A DNA stretch of 64,000 bases from Cliona cf. orientalis. Its lineage: Eukaryota; Porifera; Demospongiae; Clionaida; Clionaidae. The stretch covers positions 4,450,135-4,514,134 of the forward strand of contig OZ005692.1 of NCBI GenBank assembly GCA_963930775.1. Direction: 5' to 3'. How positions within the stretch are numbered: position 1 is the first letter of the stretch; every line of letters starts with the position of its first letter. Of the stretch, positions 36,381-48,678 are shown piece by piece. The notes under the pieces are model-generated. The model ran no database searches, was not told where the DNA came from, and saw only the letters and a list, made by a program, of their open reading frames with translations. A program made the translations under genes and the position numbers.

Positions 36381-36940
36381 TCCAGAATTAATGTATCATG
36401 CTATATTATTGTTGCATGATATTCATGCTGTCAGTTTGTCATAATAAGAACTTTGTGAATAGCTAGTATCATGACACCGTGTATTAATTGAAATTCAATA
36501 CCTTTGGATCATTATGATAGCTATAGACTGTTAATACTTTCTGAATCAATAGTTATTCACACATGCACAGTATAGAATCATTATGTATGATGCATGGACA
36601 TTGTATTTTATGCTCAAATAATAATATTATTATAACAAACACTTTCTGATTCAATGTCATAATATTATTAATATACCACTGTCAATGCATGAGATATCGT
36701 TAGGTAGTATCTCATATGATGATCAATTTGCTCAATAATTATCGATGCAGCATGCCAACTGGTACATAGTACAATGGGGTTAGAGTAAACATCTTCTGAA
36801 CTGACCCCATAGATACTGTAATAGTTATTATAAACGTATCATTGATAGATAATAACTGAATGGCTGATTTATAGCCAAGCTCAGCAGGTGATATCTCCAG
36901 TGGGAGGCATTAATTAATAAACATAAGCTAGCTTGGCTAC
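36381..36940. other. No gene recognised
   Basis: AT-rich spacer before copy C; nothing is supported. Confidence 0.5.
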
Positions 36941-36948
36941 TATAAAAG
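36941..36948 (+). promoter_or_regulatory. TATA box of copy C
   Basis: TATAAAAG lies 166 bp before the ATG at 37107. The leader differs from that of copies A, B and E. Confidence 0.55.
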
Positions 36949-37106
36949 TGACAGACTTAATAATAATATCGTCAGTCTTGTAGACTTAGCTGCTTTTGAG
37001 TAGCTTCACTTAGCTATATCAAGCTGAACAGTTCAACTTGCTACTTAATCATAATTTTTATTACGGAAGAACTAGCAATACATGGTAATATATCACCACA
37101 AGAGGC

Positions 37107-39357
37107 ATGGAGAGATCATTGGTGCTATTAGTAGGTCTGGTAACTTTGTTAGCTGTGAAGATGAACGCTTCAGTCTTCACTGAAAATTATGTCACCCCAA
37201 ATAAGACCGTTGGATGTTCTAGTAATCGATCACAGAACTGTTGTCTCACTCTCCAAGAATATGCAAGTCAACCCGATGTATATTTCACAAACAACACCAT
37301 CTTTTATTTTGAGCCTGGTGAGCACGAATTGAATAGCAGCTTGAAATTGAAAAATCTAAGCAATATCACTCTTCAGAGATTGCCAGCAGAAAGTAGCTAG
37401 TGTTTGTCACGATCACATGGGAGAAATGTTCCAATATTGAAATTTCTTCAGTTATCTTCTATTTGCTCAACAATTTCACACATGTTGTTGTGTTTAATCA
37501 AGCAAAGACTGTCCTATTGCGTGACATTTATGTCATTAGTAGTGATTTTACAGTGAGCAGGTGTAGTTCAATACTGTGTCAGCAGAGTGAAGTAAGCATT
37601 GTAGATTGCAAGTTTTTGGGAATCCAGGGATCATTTGGGGCTGTTATGTTGATATCAGAATCAAATGCTACTTTCAGTGGAAGTCTGTTTTTATTTAAGA
37701 GTTCAGTAAGTTTGAATGGGACTAATTGGTTTACTAACAATACTTCCTCCAAGAGGGACATGCATGAAAATGATTGTCGTTACATTCAGACTAAAAACCT
37801 TCCGATCAGAAATTCGGGTGGTGCAATCTATTGCAATTCATCTAATCTTAGCATTAGTGATACAATATTCCATGAAAATTTTGCACTGCAAGGCAAAGGT
37901 GGAGCACTATCAGCTGAAAGCGGAGTCATCATCTTTCAACGTACTATATTTTTTAATAATTTTGCACTAGGTGGCGGAGCGATGCTACTCAAGGGCGTAA
38001 CAGTTAAACTCAATGGAAGTGTCTATTTCATAAACAATGGAGCTATTGGTGGGTTATTGACACAACTGAGTGAAGATTCTGAATACCCACAGCTTGATAT
38101 CCTGGTAGCTGGTATCTATGGATTCCAAATAGAGAGCAGTAATTTATCATTGAATTTTGGTGGGAAAATTTGTGAAAACTCGGCTACTTTGAGAGGTGGA
38201 GCAATACAAAGTGATGACAGTAGCATGACCGTTAATGGAGAAGTAGAATTCAGAAACAACACAGCTTTTCATGGCGGAGCTATGTTCTTGACTCGTACAA
38301 AACTAATACTTTCATCAACTGCAAAGATCTTCTTCATCCAGAATCGTGCAGACAGCAGAGGTGGTGCGATCTATATCAAAGATTCTTAATGTTCTTTTGG
38401 GTCAACACACCCAATAGAGTGCTTTCTTTCCATTGAAACAGATTTGAATCGTGTCTCTACGAATGAATTGCTCTTGTTTCAGAATAATTCTGCAAATAAC
38501 ACTAGCTAGTTCTCTGTATGGAGGACAATTAAATGAGTGCAGACTTTATTACGGAACCGACTATAGTGCGGATAGCAGTAGCTAGATATGACAATATAGC
38601 TCACAATGGCTATAGTGATGATGCACTAGGAATCTTCATGCATATCTCGAGGATACACATTGAATCTGGATCAAAATTAAATATCTCTTCACAAGCCGAT
38701 CTATTTAAATTCTGTGAAGATGAAAGGTTACTGAACGATCCAATAAAGTTGTATCCTGGAGAGGAATTTAATGTTACGTTTATAGCGTTCGATCAACTTG
38801 GTTCTCCAGTGCAAACCACTGTTTTTAATGATCACAATGAGTACACAGGAATTTAAGTATCGTCTACATCCTCCAAGTCAACGAACTGAACGTGCTGCAT
38901 GTGCTAATGTTACCTTTCAACTACTTTCGGATCAGGAAAAGTGTCATAAATCATAGAAATAATTTCTGGATATCTAGATCTAAATTGGATGTTAATACTT
39001 TAATCATTCATGAGTACCGCTGTCCTCTTGATTATTGTAAAGATGACAATGATGCAGTAATGTTACTCTTGAGGATCCATCAGGTCAATGTGACTTCAAC
39101 AGAATTGGACTACTGTGTGGACAATGTGGACAAAACTTCGACCTGGCTCTTGGTAGTCTACACTGTATTCCATGCAACAATAACCACTCTGCTTTAATTT
39201 TATTCTTTGCATTGGCTGGTATGGTTCTCGTTGCGGTCGTTTTTATCCTTCGATTAACGGTTTCAGTTGGAACACTAAATGGCCTACTCTTCTATGCAAA
39301 CATCATCCAATCAAACCACCACCACTTGATGCCAGCGTTGATGGACACTAGACCATA
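37107..39357 (+). pseudogene. POMP-repeat / multi-TM gene, copy C, truncated
   Basis: The start encodes a signal peptide and the family N-terminus (CCLTLQEYASQPDVYF), then POMP repeats (GGAIYC, GGALSA, GGGAML, GGAIQS, GGAMFL, GGAIYI). Damage is heavy: a deletion and stop near 37397, a nonsense change at 38387-38389 (Gln in copy D to TAA), shifts near 38500-38560 and again around 38850-38900. The cysteine-rich segment and the first membrane segment are readable to about 39300 (NGLLFYANIIQSN), and then homology stops at 39357, so the rest of the membrane module is lost. Confidence 0.85.
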
Positions 39358-39745
39358 GATAGTAGCTATGGCTAGACTAGTACAATCAAGATCTAAAACA
39401 GGCTATTAATTTTATTAAAGGGCTAGTTTGTGCATGTATAATGCTATGATATCATTATCATGCATGCTTGCATTCCGCCATGATAGCTACAAGAAGGTAA
39501 TAAAAATTATGATTGCAGTAATGATTTGCCACTGTATACAATGACAATAATCTATGCTAAGTACAGATTAAAATGAACACCATTGGTGCTAAACCCTCGG
39601 CGCTGTGAGATTTATTGCAGTAGTGACTAGTCTACATCAGTACATGTTGCAAATTTGCAAGCTGAAGCCTGCAGCACTACTGTTGCTGTTAGCAGTAGTA
39701 ACTATAACCACAAGAATGCGTTACTGATTGCACGACATTACGTAA
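39358..39745. other. No gene recognised
   Basis: Spacer between copy C and the inverted-repeat element; nothing is supported. Confidence 0.5.
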
Positions 39746-39749
39746 TATA

Positions 39750-40427
39750 TGTGACCCTCCACGAGGAAACCAAGCATAATGCGCGGAAAAAAATTTTTGA
39801 GTTAAGGCCACCATTACCAACTACAACCTTTGAACTATTGTTCCAGCAAATTTGAAGTCTCTAGCCCGTGTAGTCATGGAGATATGAGCAAAAATATACC
39901 CGGATCGCCTGTACTAAAGTATTGCAAAAAATTGCAATGAACATTGCTACGTACGTTGCACGCGGAAGTCCGTATATTCGCCGTTTATGGTAAATACGTG
40001 GCCCCGCCCACTAAGTCAAAGAGCCAGATGGCTGCCAAAACGTTGGAAGAGAGCAGCAGCCGGCGTTTCGATGGAAAAGAACGAAAAGATAAGCGTATCT
40101 ATAGATCGTTAGTATACAAAATCGAAGAAAGAAGTGACTGGAGAGTGTTTTCTGTGCAGCTGCCGTGCTTGCCTAGCTGCAACTATGGCAACGGCCCCGT
40201 ATCATGGACGAGCAATGTTAGCTACACGGCCGACTTCTTCGAGCCATAACTCGGTAAGTATAGCGTTCTAGAAGCTACGAAGCAGATTTTTGTGTAGAGG
40301 AATGATTCCTCTATCGATCTATACCAAAAAGTGAATAACGATAATTATCACCTTGGGCAACTATTTTGGCCTGTATCTCAGATTGATATCCAGCGCATTA
40401 TGCTTGGTTTCCTCGTGGAGGGTCACA
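39750..40427. mobile_element. 678-bp element with 35-bp perfect terminal inverted repeats
   Basis: The left terminus TGTGACCCTCCACGAGGAAA (continuing to 39784) is an exact reverse complement of 40393-40427. TATA lies outside both ends (39746-39749 and 40428-40431) and is probably the target duplication. Inside, a plus-strand frame (39944-40249) has a Met at 40029 within a lysine/arginine-rich segment and ends before a GTAAGT. It may be captured exon sequence, but no family is recognised. Confidence 0.8.
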
Positions 40428-40497
40428 TATAGCACCACGTGCATGCCAGATCAGCAGATCTAGTACAAAGTAAAGCCAAGAAATTAAGCGTAGTAAC

Positions 40498-40845
40498 GAC
40501 TACCGTAACCCTCGCGCATGCGCCGAGGGTTATAGAGTGCATGTACGTGTATAGTACAGTCTAGTATACAGTATAGTGTATACGGTAGCATGATTTACGT
40601 GTAAATAGAAACGAGTGCATTGGCAGGAAAGTCAAGGTTCTGAGCAAATGTCGCCAGAACTGGAGAACAAAGTGTCTTCAGCGAAATACACACAATCCAT
40701 GCGTTTGAAACGCCATAAAGATTCTCGTAACACCGTGCTTGAGACTCGCAAACAAGGTATGTAGCAGTTAGCGAGTTAACAGACAGACAGACTGACAGAC
40801 ACACACACAGAACGACTACAGTAACCCTTGCGCATGCGCCGAGGG
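40498..40845. repeat. Repeat bounded by CGCATGCGC palindromes, copy 1
   Basis: Both borders carry CGACTAC-GTAACCCT-GCGCATGCGCC-GAGGG (40498-40529 and 40813-40845) in the same orientation. The interior has GCCAGAACTGGAGAACAAAG and CAAGGTATGTAGCAG, followed by an (ACAG)n run. The same arrangement recurs at 48891-49213. Confidence 0.75.
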
Positions 40846-41079
40846 TGTGTGTATGTGTATGTGCATGAGGGGGTTGAGGTGCGCAAAAGGGGGGCCGTTA
40901 CAGGGCGGGGCCGTGCATGCTTGCCAGCTCTACTCACATAATAAGTATGCACAGAAACAAATACAGCATATAACTTGCTGTTGGCCTGGCTCCGGATTAC
41001 AGTGGCGTACTTCCAGGGGCGGTGTTGGGCGTCACAGTGGCGTCAGCGGTTGTGGCGTTGGTGGATTGGCCGCCGGGCT

Positions 41080-41328
41080 AATTGCTGTGCCTGCAGCTCG
41101 GGTTCGGATAAGCTCCAGGAGTTCCGATAAGGACTCCCCGGCAGATGATAGCTGAGGGTCGGCAGGGGTAGAGGACGAAGGAGGTAGCTGCTGGGAAGAA
41201 GTGGTGCCAGCAGCAGCGGTACTCGCGGCCGTGGAAGATCAGGCCGATCGCCGAACAGTTGCTGTGGAAGGCCCCGCCGCTCGCCGTGCAGTGGTGGTTG
41301 AGCGACGCGTAGACTCGGGTTTGGGCAT
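41080..41328 (-). pseudogene. Possible N-terminal gag fragment of an LTR element
   Basis: An ATG at 41328 opens a minus-strand frame rich in R, S, T, A and P (MPKPESTRRSTTTARR). A one-base shift near 41240 is needed to continue through an S/T/P-rich stretch with ESLSELLELIRTRA to a stop near 41030. The local GC content is high. It starts about 170 bp inside the probable LTR at 41499-41965, as expected for gag. Weak compositional evidence only. Confidence 0.3.
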
Positions 41329-41498
41329 ATTTACAAGCTGATGAGCAGGTAGGAAGCGTAGAAGAAGACTCAAAAATTCACTCACTGCACAGTAACTCGC
41401 TCAGTAGTAGCAAGAGGCAGGTGCCACGCATGCGCAGCAGTCCTTGACTGACTCCACCTTGTTACCGCCTACCACGGGGAGTGGCCCCTTCCAGTACC

Positions 41499-41965
41499 TG
41501 TTACTGTATCTAAAGATGCTATTCAGTATTGCACTTGTAATAGGTTATGTATTAGGTACTTGAGTTCTGTTAGGAGTTATTAGGTAACTTATGGTTTCTT
41601 TTGTTGTATGAGTGGTTCTTTGTGCATGATTATGTAATATTGTATAATAGTGTATGTACTTCTGTTGCTACTTGGTTTCTTTGTGCTAACCAGTATTTAT
41701 GTACATAGTGACCTTGTACCAGGTGTTTTAGCTTTATGCTTTGTACTAGGTTATACTTCTTTGTATCTATGCGTGGGGCCCTGCGAGAGGCCTGAGGTCT
41801 TATTGTAGAGTTTATTGTTTCTTTGTGTCTTAGCTTTGGTTTTGTTAGGATTTTCTATTTAAGCTGTGCGATTTTGGTGTTCATTGGTCCCTTCTGACTT
41901 CAAATAATAATCGTTAATATCATCAGTGTTCTTCTGCGCCTTCGCGACTTTAACAATCCCCGACA
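41499..41965 (-). repeat. Probable 5' LTR of a truncated element
   Basis: On the minus strand the unit begins TGTCGGGGATTGTTAAAG and ends CAGTAACA (467 bp). It has CTTAAATAG as a TATA-like site and AATAAA about 65 bp further on, a normal LTR order. No matching second LTR lies in the window. Confidence 0.45.
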
Positions 41966-42041
41966 GTATTTCTGGCTCCATTAAGCCGATGAACTCTGCA
42001 CTCTACCAGCAGCTGAATGCATAAACAGGTCCGTGGAAGGG

Positions 42042-42047
42042 TATAAA
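42042..42047 (+). promoter_or_regulatory. TATA box of the lipid-transfer protein gene
   Basis: TATAAA lies 120 bp before the ATG at 42162, just right of the LTR remnant. Confidence 0.6.
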
Positions 42048-42161
42048 TTGAAGTTGGATGGTGCTATTTTTTATCAACTTTGAGCAGTTTATCTTCATCC
42101 ATTCAAGTTAAGCCAGTGGAAAAGGAAAGACTCACTCACTACACTCATTGAAGATCTGGAG

Positions 42162-45100
42162 ATGCTCACTTTGCTAATCATAGCAGCAGTAGCTATAGGC
42201 TATTGTGAATCAATCCCACTACATTCCAGTTCGGTGGCCTACATCAAGACTGGAGAGTGCAAGGTAGTATTGTTTAATACTATAATTACGCATGCTTGTT
42301 AATAATTGATTCTAATGCAGGCTGATGAAGTCTGTCTCTACAACTACGCTGTAGATCAACAATTTGGCAATCATGGTTCAGAGCAAAACCTTTCCTTTTC
42401 AGCAACTGTAGAGATTGGATGTCATTCAGGTACTTAGTCTATTAATTATGTGCGTGTAAAATTGAATCCAATTAGCTAACCATTACATTTGCAGTTGGAG
42501 AATTCAATGAAACCTCTGCTACACAGTTTTGTATGTCAGTGAGTGGTGTCAATGTGGAAGGGTTTGCCTTCAACATTACAACCAATAAAGATAAGGAGTA
42601 AGTAAAAATTTTGTGAACAGTTCATCCTGATAAGTGCAATTATAGCTACAATACAGGCAACAAAATGAGATGGTTGATCAGTTGTTGTCTCAGTGGTTTT
42701 GTTTATCCAAACTGACGATGGGAAGGTGGTAGCAGTTCAACATGGTAGTGATGAAAAACAAAGTGCAATAGATCTAAAGAAGTCCATAGCAGCTGCATTT
42801 CAGGCAAACTTCAAAGGAACAGATGAGGAGAATGAGAGTGATCCGCAGTCTGAGCACATTGCTCACTACAAGTACGTGCATACTGCATTAATAATGTCAA
42901 TAAAATTAATGTTTAATATTTGCTATGTTATGATAGGCACGAACAAGGTCCTAGCAATGTCAAAAAGATGCACCGCCACATTGATGGTGATGATGTGATT
43001 GACTACTCAACTGGGGCAAAGAAGAAGAACATCAAACTGTTAAAGGATGAAGATATCGAATACAGAGATGGATTTCTCTATCATTCAGCTGGTAGCATTG
43101 TGCTACGCATCAAGGAAGGACAAGATCCTAAGGCAGTAGAAAAATCAGTCGCAGAAGCCTTTGTTGCTGAAGGATCCTTCACACTAGATCTGGAACACTG
43201 CTATGTTCCTGCAAAGCATGTGCAGAGTCGTCGCAGGAGGAGTGTCAGTGAAGAAATGCAGAAAGACTCCAAAGAAGAAGATATCCAAACCCATTATGAC
43301 AAATGTAAGGTGTACTACATGTATTCGATAGGCCTATTTATTATTATTGTATTATCTCTTAGTGCAACATGCAAGAGAAAGAATGTCACTTCTTCGGAAA
43401 AACATACCTTCTGTGTCTGATGCCCTGCAAGAGCTCCACACAAACCCAGAGAACTTAAGACTTTGTGAGTACAGAGTTGAAGTTTAATGTGTTGTATTAT
43501 AAACTGTTTGTTCATGCAGTTGACATGCTGGAGCATCTCTTGGAATTAGAATACCAATTTGGAAACCTGCCTGAGTATATACCTGCTGTGGAGGATGTAC
43601 TTGCTTACTATCAAATGGTACTATAATTACAATTTTTTGTGTTTTTTATTCATCATCAATCATTAATTTTAGATCGAGAGCTCAGAAATAGACCAGGATG
43701 TTAAAATGCGAGAAGTACTCTATTCTCTCTTCAGTGCAGAAGGAAGCCTGGCTTCTCAAATGGTATATATTATTATCAAATTGCATTGCAAGGATTCACT
43801 CTCTATCTAACAGATTCTACTGGAAGCTTTGCAGTCTAGTTCCACAGATGAAGAAAAAGCAACTGTCACCATCGTAATTTCCACTGTCCAGAATGCACAC
43901 ATGGAATTTGTTGCAGGACTTCAACAACTTCTGTTAACAATGGAAGATTCGGTTGAAAAGGATTCCTTGCTTCTCTCGTTTGGTGCCTTGGCTTCTAATG
44001 CCCAACCAGATGTGGAGTTTGCCATTGCAACATTCTTAGTGCAACAGATAAGCTCTGTAAATGATAATGACATTTCCGTTCATCTTCTCTTGGCCATGGG
44101 TAACACTGGATCCAACCATGTTGTCACCACCATCATTGATTACGTGAATCACCCATCAAAGGAAATACAGAAAGCAGCCCTACAAGCACTGGTAAAGTTC
44201 ACCTACCTCAAACAAGTCCAGAGCAGCCTTGGAGAGCTTCTTGCATCAGGACCTGACGAGGAGATTCTTAATATTGTAACCAAGATACTGATTGAAGGCC
44301 AACTGTATGCAGAAGAAATGGACATTGAAATTAGCATGGAATCGAGTTCCCCAATGCTTTCGTCACTCGTTACAGCAGTTTTAAGAACGAATGATACTGA
44401 ACTGATTGGTCGTGTGTCCTTGTATGTGAGAAAGGTAGGAGGTGAAAGAGCTTTATCTCTGCTACATCAACTGCATACCAGACTAAGACGTGGCTCAGAC
44501 TGGGATGCATCTAACTCGAACTATAATTGTGTTGCATCACAATCCAGCAGAGCATCTGATGTCTCGACCTATCCAAAGCATAAAGCCTACATCTATGGAA
44601 AGAGACTTGGTACCAGTGATGTGAATATGAAGGTTGCGGGTGGTGTATTCTTAGGTACTAGTAATGACTGCAACAACATGAAAGCCTTTGCTCGAGCTTG
44701 CGCACAAGCAAACGTGTTCACTGAGAGTAGAAATCTTGCTGAAATTGAACTTTCAGCTCAAAAATCTGGATCAACCATAAATGGAAGAGGATACGCTCAA
44801 GTTGGTGGAACTACACTCTTGAACTACGCCGGCTCAGTGGATGCTACATATTGTCTTAGCTATGAACGCTCCCTATATGAAAGCCGAATACGCCTTTTCC
44901 GATTTTCGTACTCGATCTGGATATATGCTGGATATGTCGAAGCCTCAATTAGCTTATACTTAAGCTTGACAGCTAGTTTCGATGCTGAAATGTGTGCTAG
45001 CCTGAATGTCAACGAACTTTTATCTGGTGATACCGGTATTGTTCCACGAGCTTCCCTCACACTTGAAGGATCAGCAAGCTATACATTTGTTGTAAGTCAC

Positions 45101-45619
45101 TGTGGCTGTTTGCATACTCTTGATAATAATGATCATCATGATAATAGTTCGTTACTTTTATGCAACATATTACTAATCTTTATTAGGAAGTGGCTCGGGT
45201 TGGGTTCAGTGCTGAAGCAGACATCGCATACCAGATTGAGCCTCGTGCAACAGGAAAAGTTTGTGCTTCTGCCTGTTCTTCTCTAGACTACCAGACGTGT
45301 GCTGGCATGTATCAGAGTTGGCCTGGGAATACTATTAGTCTCTATGCCTGGTACCAAACCAGGGAAGTGGAATGGTGTGAAGGATGGTGGGGGGTAAGTA
45401 TATAGCAAATATTCTCATCATCATCTCCATGACAGTACTACTGTAAATGTCACTATTTCTTCATTAATCCAGATATCGTATTCCTGTGGTTATGACTGGG
45501 GAAGTAGAAACCGCTGGGATGCTTTGTCATGGTCATGGTCTCTGGGCAGTAGTAGTAGGAGTGCTCTTACAGAATCTTGCTACCCAAGTTCAAGTTCCTG
45601 TTCCGCTTCTCCACTTTGA
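42162..45619 (+). CDS. Large lipid-transfer protein (vitellogenin N type), 11 exons
   Basis: Exons with GT-AG borders: 42162-42263, 42321-42429, 42495-42597, 42657-42871, 42937-43304, 43363-43464, 43520-43617, 43673-43762, 43814-45091, 45187-45393, 45473-45619; about 939 residues. A signal peptide precedes a barrel-like N-domain (AFQANFKGTD, a strongly conserved family string), a furin-type RRRRSV site, then an alpha-helical repeat domain (exons 6-9) and a C-terminal part with many aromatic and cysteine residues. This family (vitellogenin, apolipoprotein B, MTP) loads and carries lipid in the secretory pathway. The size is closer to MTP than to yolk vitellogenin; no C-terminal vWD domain was seen. 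The exon lengths sum to 2819, not a multiple of three. The shift sits in exon 4 near 42690, between EMVDQLL and FIQTDDGK, and is either a null allele or an assembly error. Confidence 0.8.
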
Positions 45620-46877
45620 ACAAATTTAAGATTATTAATTATTGATAACATTTTCCAAACTTTTAACATCAACTTTAAATTTGTTATGCATAATTTCTAT
45701 GAATTAATTGTGTTATTTCTTTGAAACGTTAAAAATTTAACAGTTGAATGTCCATGGTAGTAGCTAATAGCTACTGCAGTATCCCGGGTAAGTGCCCATG
45801 GGCGCTTTACGATTTTGGCCCGCATGGGTGTTTACTTAGTTGGATGTATCTTGAGATGTCCTAGACTGTATGGAAGTTCAATTGAGTTTCAGCTGACATG
45901 TCCACTGCAGGAGAGGGCTAAGTGCCAGATAGCGGACAGACAGTGGGCACACCATATGTCATACAGCTGTACTCTAGCAGATAGCTAGATCTTGGATCGT
46001 ACGAAATATCTTATGACCATCCAATCTAGGGAATATTATAACCATATGAACTATCCCATGCACGCCACATCACTGGGCCCCACCATTACACAGACATCTT
46101 TATCAGTGCAGTATTCCATAACAAATTTACAGCAATTAAGGAATCTATAGTATAGAAACTGGTGTCTCAAAGTTTTCTTCAGAAATTGGCTGTATGGTAT
46201 TCTTTTAATTAGTCCATCCTGGGTGGAGGGAGGGGGGGATCTGGGGACGAGACTACAATCTGGCACCGTTGTATCTTCTTCATACACATCGACCACTTTT
46301 AAGATACTGTCAGCGCTAGTACAGGCATGCATTGCTGCCATGCATCTTTTCACTTATGCCGTTTTCTTTCTCTCTTTAGTTTCTGGGCTAATCCTTCCCA
46401 CTGATCCTACAAACAGTATAATTATCATAGTATGATCTCTACAAAGTCAGATTGATGGAAGTAGCTATGCACTGTTTCCGTGTCACAGGTTGGAATGTGG
46501 ATATGACCAATGAGATTCAAGCTAGGGTAATGGTTAGAAACTTTGAATGTACCTGAGCAGTTATCATCACTTGCACGTGTAGCTACGTGTAAACACTGGT
46601 GACCACACTACACTGAGCCGTCACAGTTATGCACATTTCCCGGCCACATGCATTCCTCTGTATCACAGAATTAAAGTTTGCAACAGTGGCCAGACCCTCC
46701 CTTCCCCACCTGACATGACTGCCGATTTATATAGCTTCATTTTGTTCTGGACCGTGCTCTGGCCGGCGTGTTTTTTTCACGTGGATATCATGTGACTGTC
46801 AGCTCAGCTTCAAAGCTCGTCTTCTTGTTTTTGGTCCGCTCTCCACTCCTCCGCATCTCAGTGGCCGAGGTAAGTAA
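45620..46877. other. Mostly empty; possible first exon near 46760-46870
   Basis: A pyrimidine-rich stretch (CTTCTTGTTTTTGGTCCGCTCTCC) ends at GAG followed by a strong GTAAGTAA donor at 46870. It could be a 5' exon, but no partner exon is seen before the MITE at 46878. 46205-46250 has a GGGGGGGATCTGGGGACGAG end related to the element at 50250. Confidence 0.3.
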
Positions 46878-47136
46878 TGCACCTATCAATGCAAATCCCC
46901 ACCCACCCCCTCCCGGGCATGGGTGGGGATTTGCCACAGAGGGGGTGAAAAAGACGCTCCCCGGGGGGCAAATATTTTGGCAAATAACCCTAGTATAAGT
47001 ATACGGAGCACGTAATACATGATACTCTGAGTATACAAAAGCACCACCCCTGAGGCAGGGCTTGAGGATCAAGAGACGCTCAAATCCCCACTTGTGCCCG
47101 GGAGGGGGTGGGTGGGGATTTGCATTGATAGGTGCA
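46878..47136. mobile_element. 259-bp PIF/Harbinger-like MITE with TAA duplication
   Basis: Termini of 42 bp (46878-46919 and 47095-47136) are perfect inverted repeats beginning TGCACCTATCAATGC, and TAA flanks both ends. A 3-bp TWA target is typical of PIF/Harbinger. A third copy of part of the terminus (GGGTGGGGATTTGC, 46921-46934) sits just inside the left end, inverted, giving a second small hairpin. No coding capacity. Confidence 0.85.
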
Positions 47137-47259
47137 TAATAGCTACTGCTCAGAGACCTATAAGGCCGTGAATTATACTTGTTTCCCGTCCCCTGATTTA
47201 GCTAATTGCCATCAACCCATGCGGACGGGCGGGCGGATATTGTATTAATAATATTATTA

Positions 47260-47640
47260 CTAGAGCTCTGTAGAGCATGCGTACATACCACGGTACATAC
47301 CCCGCGCGTACATTGCACAATATATGGAGTTGCTTTTGTGTGCATGGCTATAATAATAATTTTGTGAACTTTAAAAAATTAGTGGAAATGCTGCTTAATT
47401 GGGGCAAATGGAAATCACGGAAAGCGGAAACGGGAACGGGAACGAGAAATGGAAAAGATCGTGAGGTGAAAAACCACCGAGTTGAATGCACGCACCACTC
47501 CCGTTAAGATACAGTATCTAACATTGGATTAAGACCCATCCACATGCAACCTCTAAGGCCTGTAGTAGCTCAGTAGCTATAGTAACTAGAGCTCTGTAGA
47601 GCACATACCCCGCGCGCCATGTAGCCACTCTAGCGTAGTA
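47260..47640. repeat. Direct pair with AGAGCTCTGTAGAGCA and CCCCGCGCG
   Basis: ACTAGAGCTCTGTAGAGCA followed by ACATACCCCGCGCG appears at 47261-47310 and 47586-47615. These are probably two ends or copies of one small repeat family. Confidence 0.5.
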
Positions 47641-48678
47641 TTGCAACACTATGAGGCACACATCATGACGTGACGACCCTTTCCAACACAGTGCTTGAGC
47701 ATGCGCAGTCGCATCCGCATACTATTATGCTAAAAGAGTGGGTGTGGTCGATAAACCACAGGCATGCTGAACAGAAAATGCACGATTTGTAGAACTAGTA
47801 AGCCTTTTTGAGAAATTCGAAGCGCGTGCAAACCATTTTTTCACCGATATCTACCGATTGGTTATGCTTATAGCACGCACAGACGCCTAGAACTCGAGAT
47901 CTGGCGATTTTCGTGCCGACGACGACAACGACAACAGACGTACAAACCGATTGCTTTACCCCTAGCGCATGCGCGCGGGGTAATAATAGACTCACAGGCA
48001 GGCCACGATTGAGCTTCCAGAAGCTTTCCATCTCATGATATGGCCACCACAAACAATGGAACATGCAGCCCCACCTCTTATACACATGTGTGTAAGAGGT
48101 GGGACTGCATGTTCCATTGTTCGTGGTGGCCATAACTAACTCATGGTATGTGTTGTAGTAGCTACATGCATTAAAGATAATGCCCTACCGCTGAGCACTG
48201 ATATCATGACTTGACATCAAAATTAATAAATCATTATAGTATTGTGATTTGACATCAAATTAACAAGTAATTGCAATTGGATTACCAAGACTGCTGTCTT
48301 GCTACCTGTCACAGTAGCTACAACAATAATGCACAAGACTGAAGTGTGCTGTTGATTATAGTTTTTATATAGCTACAGCCTACAGGTGTGCTGTGCATGT
48401 GAATTATAGACACTTACATATTAATCTTACAGTGCACTGTATCTATGCATGGTTTAATATAGCTACACTGTTTAGGAGATTTCTATGTGACGTAGCTAGC
48501 TAGAAGACCGAAGGGCTCAGTGGAACCCTGAGATCTTCTAAAATTAATATTAACACAGAAATTGACTACATTTGTCCCGAAATAATGCTATATCTTTAAT
48601 ACTCAGTCAATCTATCACCAGTGCACCTGACGACCTTTCCCAGTTTTCCGTTCCCGTTCCCGCTTTCCGTGATTTCCA
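47414..48678. repeat. Inverted pair of a GGAAATCACGGAAAGCGG block
   Basis: TGGAAATCACGGAAAGCGGA through GGGAACGG and on to GATCGTGAGGTG (from about 47408) has its reverse complement at about 48627-48678 (CACCTGACGACCTTTCCC ... CCGTGATTTCCA). They enclose about 1.2 kb containing other repeats. Whether this is one element or two inverted insertions is unresolved. Confidence 0.6.
48039..48134. mobile_element. 96-bp hairpin element, TATGGCC...GGCCATA
   Basis: Arms of about 46-48 bp pair with three mismatches, around ACATGTG. Like the palindrome at 2534 it begins TATGGC and ends GCCATA, so the two may be members of one foldback type, although the arm sequences differ. No clear target duplication was found. 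Confidence 0.65.

Noticed and set aside
47795-48133. 112-codon minus-strand frame
   Set aside because: It is read through the 48039-48134 hairpin and a CGCATGCGC repeat.
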